From UPXZ01 sp047973025 (GTDB lineage Bacteria; Bacteroidota; Bacteroidia; Bacteroidales; Paludibacteraceae), in NCBI GenBank assembly GCA_047973025.1, contig JBKEBE010000012.1:1-64000 (forward strand): a stretch of DNA of 64,000 bases, written 5' to 3'. How positions within the stretch are numbered: the stretch's first letter is position 1; every line of letters starts with the position of its first letter. Under the pieces are notes generated by a model, which was not told where the DNA came from, did no database searches, and worked only from the letters and a program-made list of their open reading frames with translations. Positions 51,956 to 60,568 of this stretch are shown here, in pieces. The position numbers and the translations under genes were made by a program.

Positions 51956-54055
51956 TTACTTTTTAGAATTTTCTTTCTTCCTATTTTCTTCAAGAATTTC
52001 GTAATGTTTTAGCAATTCCATTTGCGAACGGAAAGGCGGTTCCTCGTCAGTTTTCATCTTATTTTTGCCGGAACCGTCACAAATCCTAGCCTGAACATTA
52101 TCTTTTAGTCCAAATTCAATTACTGTTTTCAATTCTTCTTGGATTTTTTTGTCGTAAACCGGTACGGCTACTTCAATACGGCTGTCGAGATTGCGTGTCA
52201 TCCAGTCCGCTGATGACAGGTAGTATTTTTCAACTCCGTTATTGCAAAAGACAAATATCCGGGAATGCTCCAGAAATTTATCGATAATTCCGACAATTTC
52301 AAAATTGCCATTTAATTCCTGCTGAGTAGTAACCACGGAACACATTCCTCTGACTACAGCCTGAATTTTCACTCCGGCTTCCGCCGCTTCGTAGAGTTTG
52401 TTAATCAACTTGAAATCGGTAATATGATTAATCTTACACAGGATGTATGCCGGTAATCCCCTTTTTGCATTGATAATTTCGGTATGAATCATCCGGTTTA
52501 TTTTTTTTCGCATATCCTGCGGAGAAAGCAGTAAATGAGAAAACTGAACAGTCTGGAAGGGGCGGTCAATAAAGTCAAATACCATTTCGACTTCGGACGT
52601 AATCTCTCTGTTTGCAGTAAACAAGGTAAAGTCGGTATAAACGGTAGCATTTCCCTCGTGAAAGTTGCCGGTACTGATAGCTGCGATTTTTTTTCCGTTT
52701 TTCTTCTTAATCAGCGTCAGTTTACTGTGAATTTTGAGCCCTTCCACGCCAAAAACCACATTCACACCTGCTTCTTCCATGCGATGTGCCCACTGGATGT
52801 TGTGCTCTTCATCAAAGCGCGCACGAAGTTCAACTACCGCGGTAACCTGTTTGCCGTTTTTTGCCGCGAAAATAAGGGCTTTAGCTACTTTCGAACGACT
52901 TGCCATCCGATATAGCGTGATGTGGATGCTCTTCACTTGCGGATCAATAGCCGCTTCACGGAGTAGCTGTACATATTGCGAAAAACTGTAGTAGGGATAA
53001 TGAAGGAACATGTCCTTTTCTTCGATGGCTTTGATTACGGATTGCGACGCTCTGATCGTTTCATTTTCAATACCGATTGTCTTGGGATAAACCAGATCAG
53101 TGAGTCCGAGTGTTGGGAATCCCATAAAATCCTTGAAATTGTGGTATCTGCCTCCGGCAATGATCGTTCCTGATTTTTTGAAATTTATTTTTTTCAAAAT
53201 GTATTTGCGCATTTCGTCCGGCATTTCACGGTCGTATAGGAATCGCAAAGGCGAGCCAAAACGACGACTTTTAACTCCTTTACTTACCTTGTCAACAATA
53301 CCATCGCCCAACTCTGCTTCAATTTCCATTTCTGAATCCCGGGTTATTTTCAGCGTATAGGATTCAAAATGATCGTAATCAAGGCTTTTGAATAGCTGTG
53401 GCATGCAAAGACGGATAACGTCATCAATAAAAATGGCGCATTTTCGACCCATATCTTCAGGTAAAACCAGAAAACGAGAATATTCCGAGCGTGGAATTTC
53501 GATTAAGGCATATTTAAAAGATTGTGGATTTGCTTGTGTGGATAGCTTCACGAAAAGATAAATATGCGCGTCGCGGAGTTCAGGGAAAGTGCGACCCGTA
53601 GCAGATAGCATAATGGGGGTAATGGCATCTTCCAATTGCTTGTCGTAATAATTGACTACAAACGCTTCCTGCTCGGCGGTTAGTTGGGTTTCGTCAACGA
53701 TGAAGATATTCTCTTTTTTGAGTTCATCCTTGATAGTCGTGTAATTCTTCTCCAACACAGACTGGGTGTCCGCCGTCATTTTAGCTATTTTTTTCAAAAT
53801 TTCGGCAGGATCAGCATTTGAAGACGGCATACGGAGCTTCATCTCAGTCATACGCATCAGCGTGGCTACTCGCACTCGAAAAAATTCGTCCAAATTATTT
53901 GAAAAAATTCCTAAAAATTTAAGACGCTCAATAAGCGGTACGTTTGGATTAGCGGATTCTTGCAAAACTCGGTCGTTGAAATACAACCAACTGATCTCTC
54001 GGTTGATATATTCCATTTTTTTAGCAGCTTTCATTTTCATACCCCCTTTTTTCAT
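51956..54055 (-). CDS. ppk1: Polyphosphate kinase 1
   Basis: 699-aa enzyme that polymerises the gamma-phosphate of ATP into polyphosphate, reversibly. The N-terminal domain begins YINREISWLYFNDRVL. The two catalytic PLD-like domains carry the phospho-accepting His in GLKIHSKLTLI, the segment TALYRMA-like ITLYRMASRSKVAKALI, and the second His in LEHSRIFVF. SSADWMTRNLDSRIEVAVP is a PPK1 signature. Several Met codons open the frame (54055, 54040, 54034, 54016), so the exact start is uncertain. It is convergent with the HAD gene. A PPK2-family enzyme is encoded separately at 6034-6909. Confidence 0.95.
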   Translation of the reverse strand: MKKGGMKMKAAKKMEYINREISWLYFNDRVLQESANPNVPLIERLKFLGIFSNNLDEFFRVRVATLMRMTEMKLRMPSSNADPAEILKKIAKMTADTQSVLEKNYTTIKDELKKENIFIVDETQLTAEQEAFVVNYYDKQLEDAITPIMLSATGRTFPELRDAHIYLFVKLSTQANPQSFKYALIEIPRSEYSRFLVLPEDMGRKCAIFIDDVIRLCMPQLFKSLDYDHFESYTLKITRDSEMEIEAELGDGIVDKVSKGVKSRRFGSPLRFLYDREMPDEMRKYILKKINFKKSGTIIAGGRYHNFKDFMGFPTLGLTDLVYPKTIGIENETIRASQSVIKAIEEKDMFLHYPYYSFSQYVQLLREAAIDPQVKSIHITLYRMASRSKVAKALIFAAKNGKQVTAVVELRARFDEEHNIQWAHRMEEAGVNVVFGVEGLKIHSKLTLIKKKNGKKIAAISTGNFHEGNATVYTDFTLFTANREITSEVEMVFDFIDRPFQTVQFSHLLLSPQDMRKKINRMIHTEIINAKRGLPAYILCKINHITDFKLINKLYEAAEAGVKIQAVVRGMCSVVTTQQELNGNFEIVGIIDKFLEHSRIFVFCNNGVEKYYLSSADWMTRNLDSRIEVAVPVYDKKIQEELKTVIEFGLKDNVQARICDGSGKNKMKTDEEPPFRSQMELLKHYEILEENRKKENSKK

Positions 54056-54139
54056 AATAAGGATTCAGCGATTGTAGTTTCTTACGCTATCAAACTTTAC
54101 AGGAGAAAAATTGATATAGTATTAATCTGTAAACAGTTA

Positions 54140-54147
54140 CAAAAATA
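54140..54147 (-). promoter_or_regulatory. Candidate -7 element for ppk1
   Basis: Reads TATTTTTG on the minus strand, about 85 bp before the first ATG. The upstream element is not seen. Confidence 0.4.
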
Positions 54148-54226
54148 GCAAATATATTTGTGAACCCATTCGTATCGTGTTAAAATTCGATGAAAATTTT
54201 TTGTCGAATTTCCAAATCGGTGACTC

Positions 54227-55843
54227 TTATTTGTACATCCTTTCTTGTACGGCTTTCACATCTTCCGAAACCAAGTAATCGTCGTAATCCATCTGCTTAT
54301 CAATGATTCCATTAGGGGTAAGTTCTATAATCCGGTTGCAGATTGAGTGGATAAATTCACGATCGTGTGATGCCATGAGAATATCGCCTTTGAAATTAAT
54401 CAACGTATTGTTAAACGCCTGAATACTTTCCAAATCTAAGTGGTTAACCGGCGAATCCAGCACCATGACATTGGCGTTGGCGAGCATCATCCGCGCTATC
54501 ATACAACGCATTTTTTCGCCTCCGGAAAGAACGCTTGCTTTTTTATAGATTTCTTCGCCGCTGAATAGCATTTTTCCCAAATAGCTGCGAATGTACGATT
54601 CGGTCGTGTCGCTTGAGAATTGAGCAAACCAGTCCGAAATACTTAAATCGGTATTGAAAAATTCCGAATTGTCTAAAGGCAAATAAGCATGTGTAATCGT
54701 AATTCCCCAATTATAAGTACCTTCATGATTTTTATCATGTGCGTTGATTATTTCAAAGAAAGCGGTCATTGCCCGCGGATCGAGACTGACAAATGCAATC
54801 TTATCATTTTTTTCGACATTAAAATTAACGTCTCTAAAAAGAACAGTTCCATCTTCTGCCGTTTTTCCAAGTCCGGAAACTTCCAGCACCATATTTCCGG
54901 GCTCGCGCTCCGGCGTGAAAATAATTCCCGGGTACCTACGTGTTGATGGCTGTATTTCTTCAATATTGAGCTTTTCGAGCATCTTTCGCCGACTTGTGGC
55001 TTGGCGGGATTTTGCCACATTGGCACTGAATCGCCGGATAAATTCTTCCAGTTCTTTGCGCTTTTCTTCCGCTTTTTTACTCTGATTGCGCTGTTGTTCC
55101 AGTGCCAACTGGCTGGATTCGTACCAGAACGAATAGTTGCCGGCAAAAAGCGAAATTTTACCGTAGTCAATATCAACGGTGTATGTGCTTACAGCATCCA
55201 AGAAATGACGGTCGTGGGAAACTACCAAAACAGTGTTCTCGTAATTTGCCAGATAATCTTCAAGCCACATTACCGTTTCGATGTCCAAGTCATTGGTAGG
55301 CTCATCGAGAAGTAGATTGTCAGGTTTCCCAAAAAGCGCGCGCGCCAATAATACTTTTACTTTTTCCTTTCCACTGAGTTCCTTCATCAGCAAATAGTGT
55401 TTGTCTTCTTTGATTCCCAAACTGCTAAGCAAAGCGGCTGCATCACTGTCGGCATTCCAACCGTTCATCTCGGCAAATCGCTCTTCCAACTCCGAAGCAC
55501 GTATGCCGTCCGCATCGCTAAAATCTTCTTTTAGGTATATGGCATCTTTTTCTTCTTTGATTTTCCAGAGCTTCTCGTGTCCCATCAGTACAGTGTCGAG
55601 TACGGAGTTTTCATCAAATTCAAAATGGTCTTGTTTCAATACGGAAAGTCGCTCTCCGGGTCCGAATTGAATGGATCCACGCGTAGGGTCTAACTCTCCG
55701 CTCAACATCCGTATCAGCGTTGACTTTCCGGCACCGTTTGCCCCGATAACGCCGTAGCAGTTGCCGGGCGTAAATTTTAGATTAACATCGGAAAAAAGTA
55801 CCCTTTTCCCGAATTGAATGGCAAGATTTGAAACTGTAATCAT
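54227..55843 (-). CDS. ABC-F family ATPase with a degenerate second site
   Basis: 538-aa soluble twin-NBD protein of the ABC-F family, which acts on ribosomes. NBD1: Walker A GANGAGKS (34-41), signature LSGKE (156-160), Walker B LLLDEPTNDLD (177-187), His210. A helical linker (about 240-310) of the P-site tRNA-interaction type follows. NBD2: at the Walker A position the sequence is SLDPRAMTA (353-361) with no GK[ST]. Signature LSGGEK (439-444) is intact. Walker B reads VLDSPVNHLD, with Ser in place of the catalytic Glu. The site built from NBD1 Walker A/B and the NBD2 signature is therefore intact, whereas the other composite site has lost all its key residues. Confidence 0.92.
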   Translation of the reverse strand: MITVSNLAIQFGKRVLFSDVNLKFTPGNCYGVIGANGAGKSTLIRMLSGELDPTRGSIQFGPGERLSVLKQDHFEFDENSVLDTVLMGHEKLWKIKEEKDAIYLKEDFSDADGIRASELEERFAEMNGWNADSDAAALLSSLGIKEDKHYLLMKELSGKEKVKVLLARALFGKPDNLLLDEPTNDLDIETVMWLEDYLANYENTVLVVSHDRHFLDAVSTYTVDIDYGKISLFAGNYSFWYESSQLALEQQRNQSKKAEEKRKELEEFIRRFSANVAKSRQATSRRKMLEKLNIEEIQPSTRRYPGIIFTPEREPGNMVLEVSGLGKTAEDGTVLFRDVNFNVEKNDKIAFVSLDPRAMTAFFEIINAHDKNHEGTYNWGITITHAYLPLDNSEFFNTDLSISDWFAQFSSDTTESYIRSYLGKMLFSGEEIYKKASVLSGGEKMRCMIARMMLANANVMVLDSPVNHLDLESIQAFNNTLINFKGDILMASHDREFIHSICNRIIELTPNGIIDKQMDYDDYLVSEDVKAVQERMYK

Positions 55844-55871
55844 ATTGTTAGCTTAATAATCATGTATTCTG

Positions 55872-55912
55872 TAAAAAACAATTGCCGTCCTACTTTTTGA
55901 TTAGGTCGGCAA
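55872..55912 (-). terminator. Terminator after the serine palmitoyltransferase gene
   Basis: TTGCCGTCCTA (55882-55892) pairs with TAGGTCGGCAA (55902-55912) with one mismatch, and on the minus strand is followed by TTGTTTTTT. It separates this gene from the ABC-F gene. Confidence 0.6.
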
Positions 55913-55940
55913 CCGATTAATTTATGATACTATATGTGTT

Positions 55941-57128
55941 TTATTTGATAATTCCAAGCTGACGGGCGGCTTTCGTAATTTTTTCAATGGACTCGTCAAC
56001 CTGTTCGAAAGTATGTGTTGCCATGAGTGAGTAACGTATCAAAGTGTCTTCGGGGCTTACGGCGGGCGTAACTACCGGATTGACAAAAACGCCGTCATCC
56101 ATGAGCCTTTGTGTTAATGTAAAAGTTTTCATGTTATCGCGTACATAAAGCGGAATGATAGGTGTCTCGGTAGGTCCTATTTCGAATCCGGCTTTCTCGA
56201 ATCCTTCTTTCGCTCGTTTTGTATTTGCCCACAATTGGTCTTTACGCCACGTTTCTTCTTCCATCACATCCAGCGCGGCTAAAACACATCCTGTGGAAGC
56301 CGGAGTAATGGAAGCACTGAAAATAAGTGTGCGTGAAGTATGTTTCAAGTAGTTGATCGTATTTTCATCGGAAGCGATGAATCCACCAATTGTCCCTAAG
56401 GATTTGCTGAATGTACCCATTATCAAATCTACGTCATTTGAAACGCCAAAATGCTCGCAAACACCTGCGCCGGTCGCGCCAAAAACGCCCAAGGAGTGTG
56501 CTTCGTCAATGTAGAGCGAAGCTTTGTATTTTTTTGCCAACTCTACCATTCGTGGTAGTGGCACTACATCGCCCTCCATACTGAAAACACCATCGGACAC
56601 GATAAGTTTCACTTTATCCGGATGACATTTTTTGAGCATTCTTTCTAAATGCTCCATGTCATTGTGCCTGTATTTCAATGCTCTACCAAAAACGAGTCTT
56701 TTCCCCTCAATGATGGAAGCATGGTTTCTTTCGTCAAAAATCAAATAATCATCCCGACCGACAATACACGGAATCACACCGGAGTTTACAGTAAATCCGG
56801 TAGCATAGACCAGAGCAGATTCTTTATGAACCAACTTGGCTAATCGTTCCTCCAATTCAAGGTGAATATCAAGTGTACCATTCAAAAAACGGGACCCGGC
56901 ACAGCCTGTACCGTATTTTTCAACGGCTTTTATCGCTCCTTCTTTCAGACGGGGATGATTAGTCAATCCTAAATAACTATTTGAGCCAAACATCAATACC
57001 GGTTTCCCGTTGATGGAGACTACGGTATCTTGATCGGATTCAATCGGACGAAAATAGGGATAAACTCCCAAGGCTTTTACTTTTTGCGGTTCTTGATATT
57101 GAGCCATCAAATCGCTTAAAAAACTCAT
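55941..57128 (-). CDS. spt: Serine palmitoyltransferase (alpha-oxoamine synthase)
   Basis: PLP enzyme condensing serine with a fatty acyl-CoA (or acyl-ACP) to 3-ketosphinganine, the first step of sphingolipid synthesis, which is typical of Bacteroidales. 395 aa from the ATG at 57128; an in-frame start at 57194 lies upstream of the promoter element and is rejected. Key residues: H136 (ERNHAS), D208 (YIDEAH) and PLP-lysine K242 (GTFSKSLG). KYGTGCAGSRFLNGT is highly conserved in this group. The closely related Kbl and BioF share the fold, but the N-terminal GVYPYFRPIE and the whole-length resemblance to Bacteroides SPT favour sphingolipid synthesis. Confidence 0.85.
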   Translation of the reverse strand: MSFLSDLMAQYQEPQKVKALGVYPYFRPIESDQDTVVSINGKPVLMFGSNSYLGLTNHPRLKEGAIKAVEKYGTGCAGSRFLNGTLDIHLELEERLAKLVHKESALVYATGFTVNSGVIPCIVGRDDYLIFDERNHASIIEGKRLVFGRALKYRHNDMEHLERMLKKCHPDKVKLIVSDGVFSMEGDVVPLPRMVELAKKYKASLYIDEAHSLGVFGATGAGVCEHFGVSNDVDLIMGTFSKSLGTIGGFIASDENTINYLKHTSRTLIFSASITPASTGCVLAALDVMEEETWRKDQLWANTKRAKEGFEKAGFEIGPTETPIIPLYVRDNMKTFTLTQRLMDDGVFVNPVVTPAVSPEDTLIRYSLMATHTFEQVDESIEKITKAARQLGIIK

Positions 57129-57155
57129 ATTTTCTTGGTGTAAATTTTTAGGACG

Positions 57156-57163
57156 CAAAGATA
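57156..57163 (-). promoter_or_regulatory. -7 element for spt
   Basis: Reads TATCTTTG on the minus strand, 27 bp before the ATG at 57128. It excludes the upstream in-frame start at 57194. Confidence 0.5.
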
Positions 57164-57351
57164 CAATTTTTTGTTGAAACAATAAACAGTCCACAAATCT
57201 ACATACGAATTGTACACCACGACTTATTTCTCATATTTTTTTTTGAGTAATGTATTGCATCTTGCTGTTTTTTATTATTTTTGTCAAAAATTTGTAAAAA
57301 AGTTTTATTTTATACTACATTAATTCTCCAAAATAAACTTATCAATAAAAA

Positions 57352-57999
57352 ATGGACAATACGTTTTTCAGTAAATTTACACCCAAAGAACCCAAGTTTT
57401 TTCCTCTTCTGATGGGAGTCGTAGGAGTAATCAAATCGGCGTCGGAGTTAATGCTTGAATTTATAGAAAAGGGAAATCCGGACAATTTCGCGGATTATTA
57501 CAAACAAATCAAAGAAGAAGAGCGCAAAGGAGACGCGCTTTCCAATAAAATTTTCGATGAACTCAATTCTACGTTCATTACCCCTTTTGATCGGGAAGAT
57601 ATTCATCATTTAGCCAATAGAATGGACGATGTGACAGACTACATCAATAGTGCTGCCAAACGTATCTTCTTATACAAACCAAAAGAAATACCGGCAGCTT
57701 CCAAAGATTTAGTATTGCTGATCATGGAGGGAGCAGCTCTTTTGGAGAAAGCCGTTGAAGAGCTTAATGTGTTGAAAAAGAGCCGAAAAAAAATCTCAGC
57801 ATATTGTGATGAACTTCATAATATTGAAAATAAGGCTGATGATGTGTACGAACATTTTTTGATTCAACTATTTGAAAATCAGAGTGATGGTGTAGAGCTT
57901 ATTAAAGAAAAGGAAATCATGTACGAACTTGAAAAAGCCACCGATGCCGCCGAAAGTGTCGGAAAAATCATCAAAACCATTATTGTAAAATATGCTTAA
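57352..57999 (+). CDS. DUF47 (PhoU-like) protein
   Basis: 215-aa all-helical cytosolic protein of the DUF47 family, structurally related to PhoU. The two PhoU-like repeats are visible as EEERKGDALSNKIFDELNSTFITPFDREDIHHLANRMDDV in two blocks (about 50-90) and DELHNIENKADDVYEHFL (about 145-163). DUF47 genes are regularly found beside Pit phosphate transporters and probably regulate them. A Pit gene follows 85 bp downstream, but a terminator hairpin lies in between. Confidence 0.9.
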   Translation: MDNTFFSKFTPKEPKFFPLLMGVVGVIKSASELMLEFIEKGNPDNFADYYKQIKEEERKGDALSNKIFDELNSTFITPFDREDIHHLANRMDDVTDYINSAAKRIFLYKPKEIPAASKDLVLLIMEGAALLEKAVEELNVLKKSRKKISAYCDELHNIENKADDVYEHFLIQLFENQSDGVELIKEKEIMYELEKATDAAESVGKIIKTIIVKYA

Positions 58000-58011
58000 T
58001 AGCATTGCGTG

Positions 58012-58044
58012 AAGCTGAAAGCACTTCGTTTTCAGCTTTTTTTT
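58012..58044 (+). terminator. Terminator between DUF47 and Pit genes
   Basis: AAGCTGAAA (58012-58020) pairs with TTTCAGCTT (58030-58038), followed by a run of eight T. It lies inside an expected two-gene operon. Confidence 0.7.
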
Positions 58045-58084
58045 GTTATTCTGAACAAATCTCCAACAGACATTATATACCCCT

Positions 58085-59116
58085 ATGACTCTACTTATCG
58101 TTATCATAGTCTTGGCTTTGCTTTTTGACTTTATTAATGGGTTCCACGATGCAGCCAATTCCATTGCCACTATCGTTTCAACAAAAGTGCTTACCCCTTT
58201 TCAGGCCGTATTATGGGCGGCTACCTTCAATTTTGTGGCATTTTTTATTGCCAAATATTTAATTGGTGGATTTGGTATTGCCGATACGGTTTCGAAAACG
58301 GTCATTGCCGAATACATCACACTTCCCATCATCTTTTCCGGTTTGACAGCTGCCATCATTTGGAATCTTCTGACTTGGTGGCTTGGAATACCTTCGTCGT
58401 CCTCCCATACTTTGATTGGTGGTTTCGCCGGTGCAGCTATTGCCAAATGGGCTAGTTTCGCGGTCATAAAAGTCAGCGTAATCGCAAAAATTGCGGCATT
58501 CATCTTTCTTGCTCCCCTTATCGGTATGCTGATGGCAATGCTTATTACAGTCATATTGCAGTGGACTGTTCGTCGCGCCAATCCGCACAAAGCAAATGGC
58601 TGGTTTAAACATTTTCAACTGGTTTCTTCCGCTCTATTCAGCATCGGACACGGATTGAACGATTCTCAGAAAGTGATGGGGATTATTGCTGCTGCTTTGA
58701 TGGCAACACACATCCAGCATCCTGAGATTGGTTTTGGGATCGAATCAGTCAACGATTTGCCCAATTGGGTCGCGTTCGCTTGTTTCACAGCTATCTCGTT
58801 AGGAACGATGTCCGGCGGATGGAAAATAGTCAAAACAATGGGTACCCGTATTACGAAAGTAACCCCTTTTGAAGGAGTGGTAGCCGAAACGGCCGGAGCG
58901 TTGACACTCTATCTGACCGAATTTCTAAAAATTCCCGTAAGCACCACGCATACCATTACCGGAGCCATTATCGGCGTGGGGTCTGTAAAGCGTTTATCCG
59001 CGGTTCGTTGGGGAGTTACGCGCAAGCTTTTAATTGCTTGGATTCTAACCATACCTGTCAGCGCGGTAATAGCTGCTGTAATCTATTTCACAGTAGGAAA
59101 ATTGCTCTATTTTTAA
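58085..59116 (+). CDS. pit: Pit-family inorganic phosphate transporter
   Basis: 343-aa inner-membrane low-affinity phosphate/cation symporter of the PiT family. The duplicated PiT signatures are present: FDFINGFHDAANSIATIVSTKVL near the N-terminus (in two parts) and IGHGLNDSQKVMGII in the second half. GIPSSSSHTLIGGFAGAAI and IPVSTTHTITGAIIGVG are the matching pair of re-entrant segments. Ten or so hydrophobic segments are present. It works with the adjacent DUF47 protein. Phosphate imported here could feed PPK1 polyphosphate synthesis. Confidence 0.94.
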   Translation: MTLLIVIIVLALLFDFINGFHDAANSIATIVSTKVLTPFQAVLWAATFNFVAFFIAKYLIGGFGIADTVSKTVIAEYITLPIIFSGLTAAIIWNLLTWWLGIPSSSSHTLIGGFAGAAIAKWASFAVIKVSVIAKIAAFIFLAPLIGMLMAMLITVILQWTVRRANPHKANGWFKHFQLVSSALFSIGHGLNDSQKVMGIIAAALMATHIQHPEIGFGIESVNDLPNWVAFACFTAISLGTMSGGWKIVKTMGTRITKVTPFEGVVAETAGALTLYLTEFLKIPVSTTHTITGAIIGVGSVKRLSAVRWGVTRKLLIAWILTIPVSAVIAAVIYFTVGKLLYF

Positions 59117-59165
59117 GCAGAGAAAATCTATTTTTTTAACACAGGAAATTGTAAACAAAAAACGA

Positions 59166-60140
59166 TTACCCGGCTGTTTTCAGAATATAATAATGGATAA
59201 ATCCCATAATCTCCATAGTAAGAGCTATGCAGATATGTACCATGATACCGCCCCAAATATGGCGTGTCTGATAAGCCAAGGCTCCTAAGATGTATCCGCC
59301 AAAAATTGACGAAATGGCTTCCAGCAGTGGTTTTCCAAAATGAATGGAACAGTAGAATACTACCATGGGTAGAATCGCGGAGCGTCCCATCAATATCATT
59401 AAGCCCACCACTAAGGTGCCTCTGAAAATTAGTTCCGTCATCACAAAGTCCAAGGCATATGCTGTTTCGTAAATCAAGGTATATTCCCACGTTTTCATGC
59501 CGAAAATTCCTTCGTAGTACCATGGACGAAACTGCGGGTATGCCTTTAGAAAATCGCCCGAAAATGATGTGAGAATCAGGAAAGGAATCATCACGATAAA
59601 CAATGTAAAATAAGCATCCAGATGTTTTGGATGCGATGCAATACCGTAAAAACCATTTACCGGCTTATCAACCGTGAATTTCATCAACAGCAACGGAAGC
59701 AGAAAAAAAACGGCGCATTTCAATTGTGATATTACGGAACGTACAAAAGCCGACTCACTTACTGTCATATTCGCGAAACTGAAATCATTGTATTTGTAAT
59801 ATCCAACCGCGATTCCGTACAAAGCTACAAATAAGGCACTTTTTAAATAAAAAGTGGGATTTCGAAGCATAGCGTATTCTTTTCGCAAGAGTAGGGTAGG
59901 GATGGCGGCGAGAAAATAAACAGATAGGTAGAATAGTGGCATTGTCCACCATGAATCACCGGAATAGTACGTTTTTCGAATCCAATCAGGGTATAAACCA
60001 AATTTGTAATTTGCTATCAATAAGCTTATTAGTAAAATAGCCACATATACATATACGCTTTTTTTGAAATCTTCTTTTGTAAAGTTAACAACTTCGCTAA
60101 TAAGCGTTTGTAGGGATTTTTTCAGTGATATTACATACAT
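59166..60140 (-). CDS. CPBP-family intramembrane metalloprotease-like protein
   Basis: 324-aa membrane protein with eight or nine hydrophobic segments. The C-terminal part carries the CPBP (Abi/RCE1-like) motifs. Motif 1, usually EExxxR, reads T235-E236-L-I-F-R240. Motif 2 has His267 (YCSIHFGKP). Motif 3 has His302 (GGIMVHI). The first Glu of motif 1 is thus replaced by Thr. Such proteins cleave membrane peptides or act in bacteriocin self-immunity; the role here is unknown. The replaced Glu leaves activity open. Confidence 0.75.
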   Translation of the reverse strand: MYVISLKKSLQTLISEVVNFTKEDFKKSVYVYVAILLISLLIANYKFGLYPDWIRKTYYSGDSWWTMPLFYLSVYFLAAIPTLLLRKEYAMLRNPTFYLKSALFVALYGIAVGYYKYNDFSFANMTVSESAFVRSVISQLKCAVFFLLPLLLMKFTVDKPVNGFYGIASHPKHLDAYFTLFIVMIPFLILTSFSGDFLKAYPQFRPWYYEGIFGMKTWEYTLIYETAYALDFVMTELIFRGTLVVGLMILMGRSAILPMVVFYCSIHFGKPLLEAISSIFGGYILGALAYQTRHIWGGIMVHICIALTMEIMGFIHYYILKTAG

Positions 60141-60274
60141 ACTTGTTTCATTTTACAACGTTGTTGATGGTTTTTCCTTTCCGGACCGTTAGCGAGCAAG
60201 AATAGAAAAAAGTAGATGATTTTTATTTAACCCTAAAAATAATAGCTTAAAGAACTATCAATCAAATACCAAGA

Positions 60275-60305
60275 CAAATGTACGCAATTAGGTAGTAAAT
60301 ACAAA
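60275..60305 (-). promoter_or_regulatory. Promoter for the CPBP gene
   Basis: On the minus strand TTTG, a 19-bp spacer and TACATTTG. The leader to the ATG at 60140 would be about 130 nt. Confidence 0.45.
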
Positions 60306-60469
60306 AATGTTTTGTTTTGCCGTATCAAAAACATGCCGCTCGAGAGAGTGTTTCCAATCAGAAGAGTTCCGAGTTGTGAAACATCTTCTTCAAACGATAG
60401 AAAAATGAACGGTTCAGTTTCAATTTGGAGATCTTTAACGGCAAACTCGAAGAATACAGAATAAATTAG

Positions 60470-60477
60470 TAAATTTG
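60470..60477 (+). promoter_or_regulatory. Weak -7 element for the M6 protease
   Basis: TAAATTTG, about 90 bp before the ATG. No upstream element is seen at the standard distance. Confidence 0.3.
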
Positions 60478-60568
60478 AACCCTAATTTAATCAACAGCCA
60501 TCAGCAACCTTGTGATACTTGACACTTAATCGTATCCGGATATAGTTATATTCACAATTTATATCGAA

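Larger units (their letters stand above)
60141..60568. other. Divergent intergenic region
   Basis: 428 bp between the leftward CPBP gene and the rightward M6 protease. It contains a leftward promoter (60275-60305), a weak rightward -7 element (60470-60477) and the repeat words TTAATCAACA (60487-60496) and CAACCTTGTGATACTTGACA (60505-60524) shared with 45511-45540. No coding frame is convincing. Confidence 0.5.
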
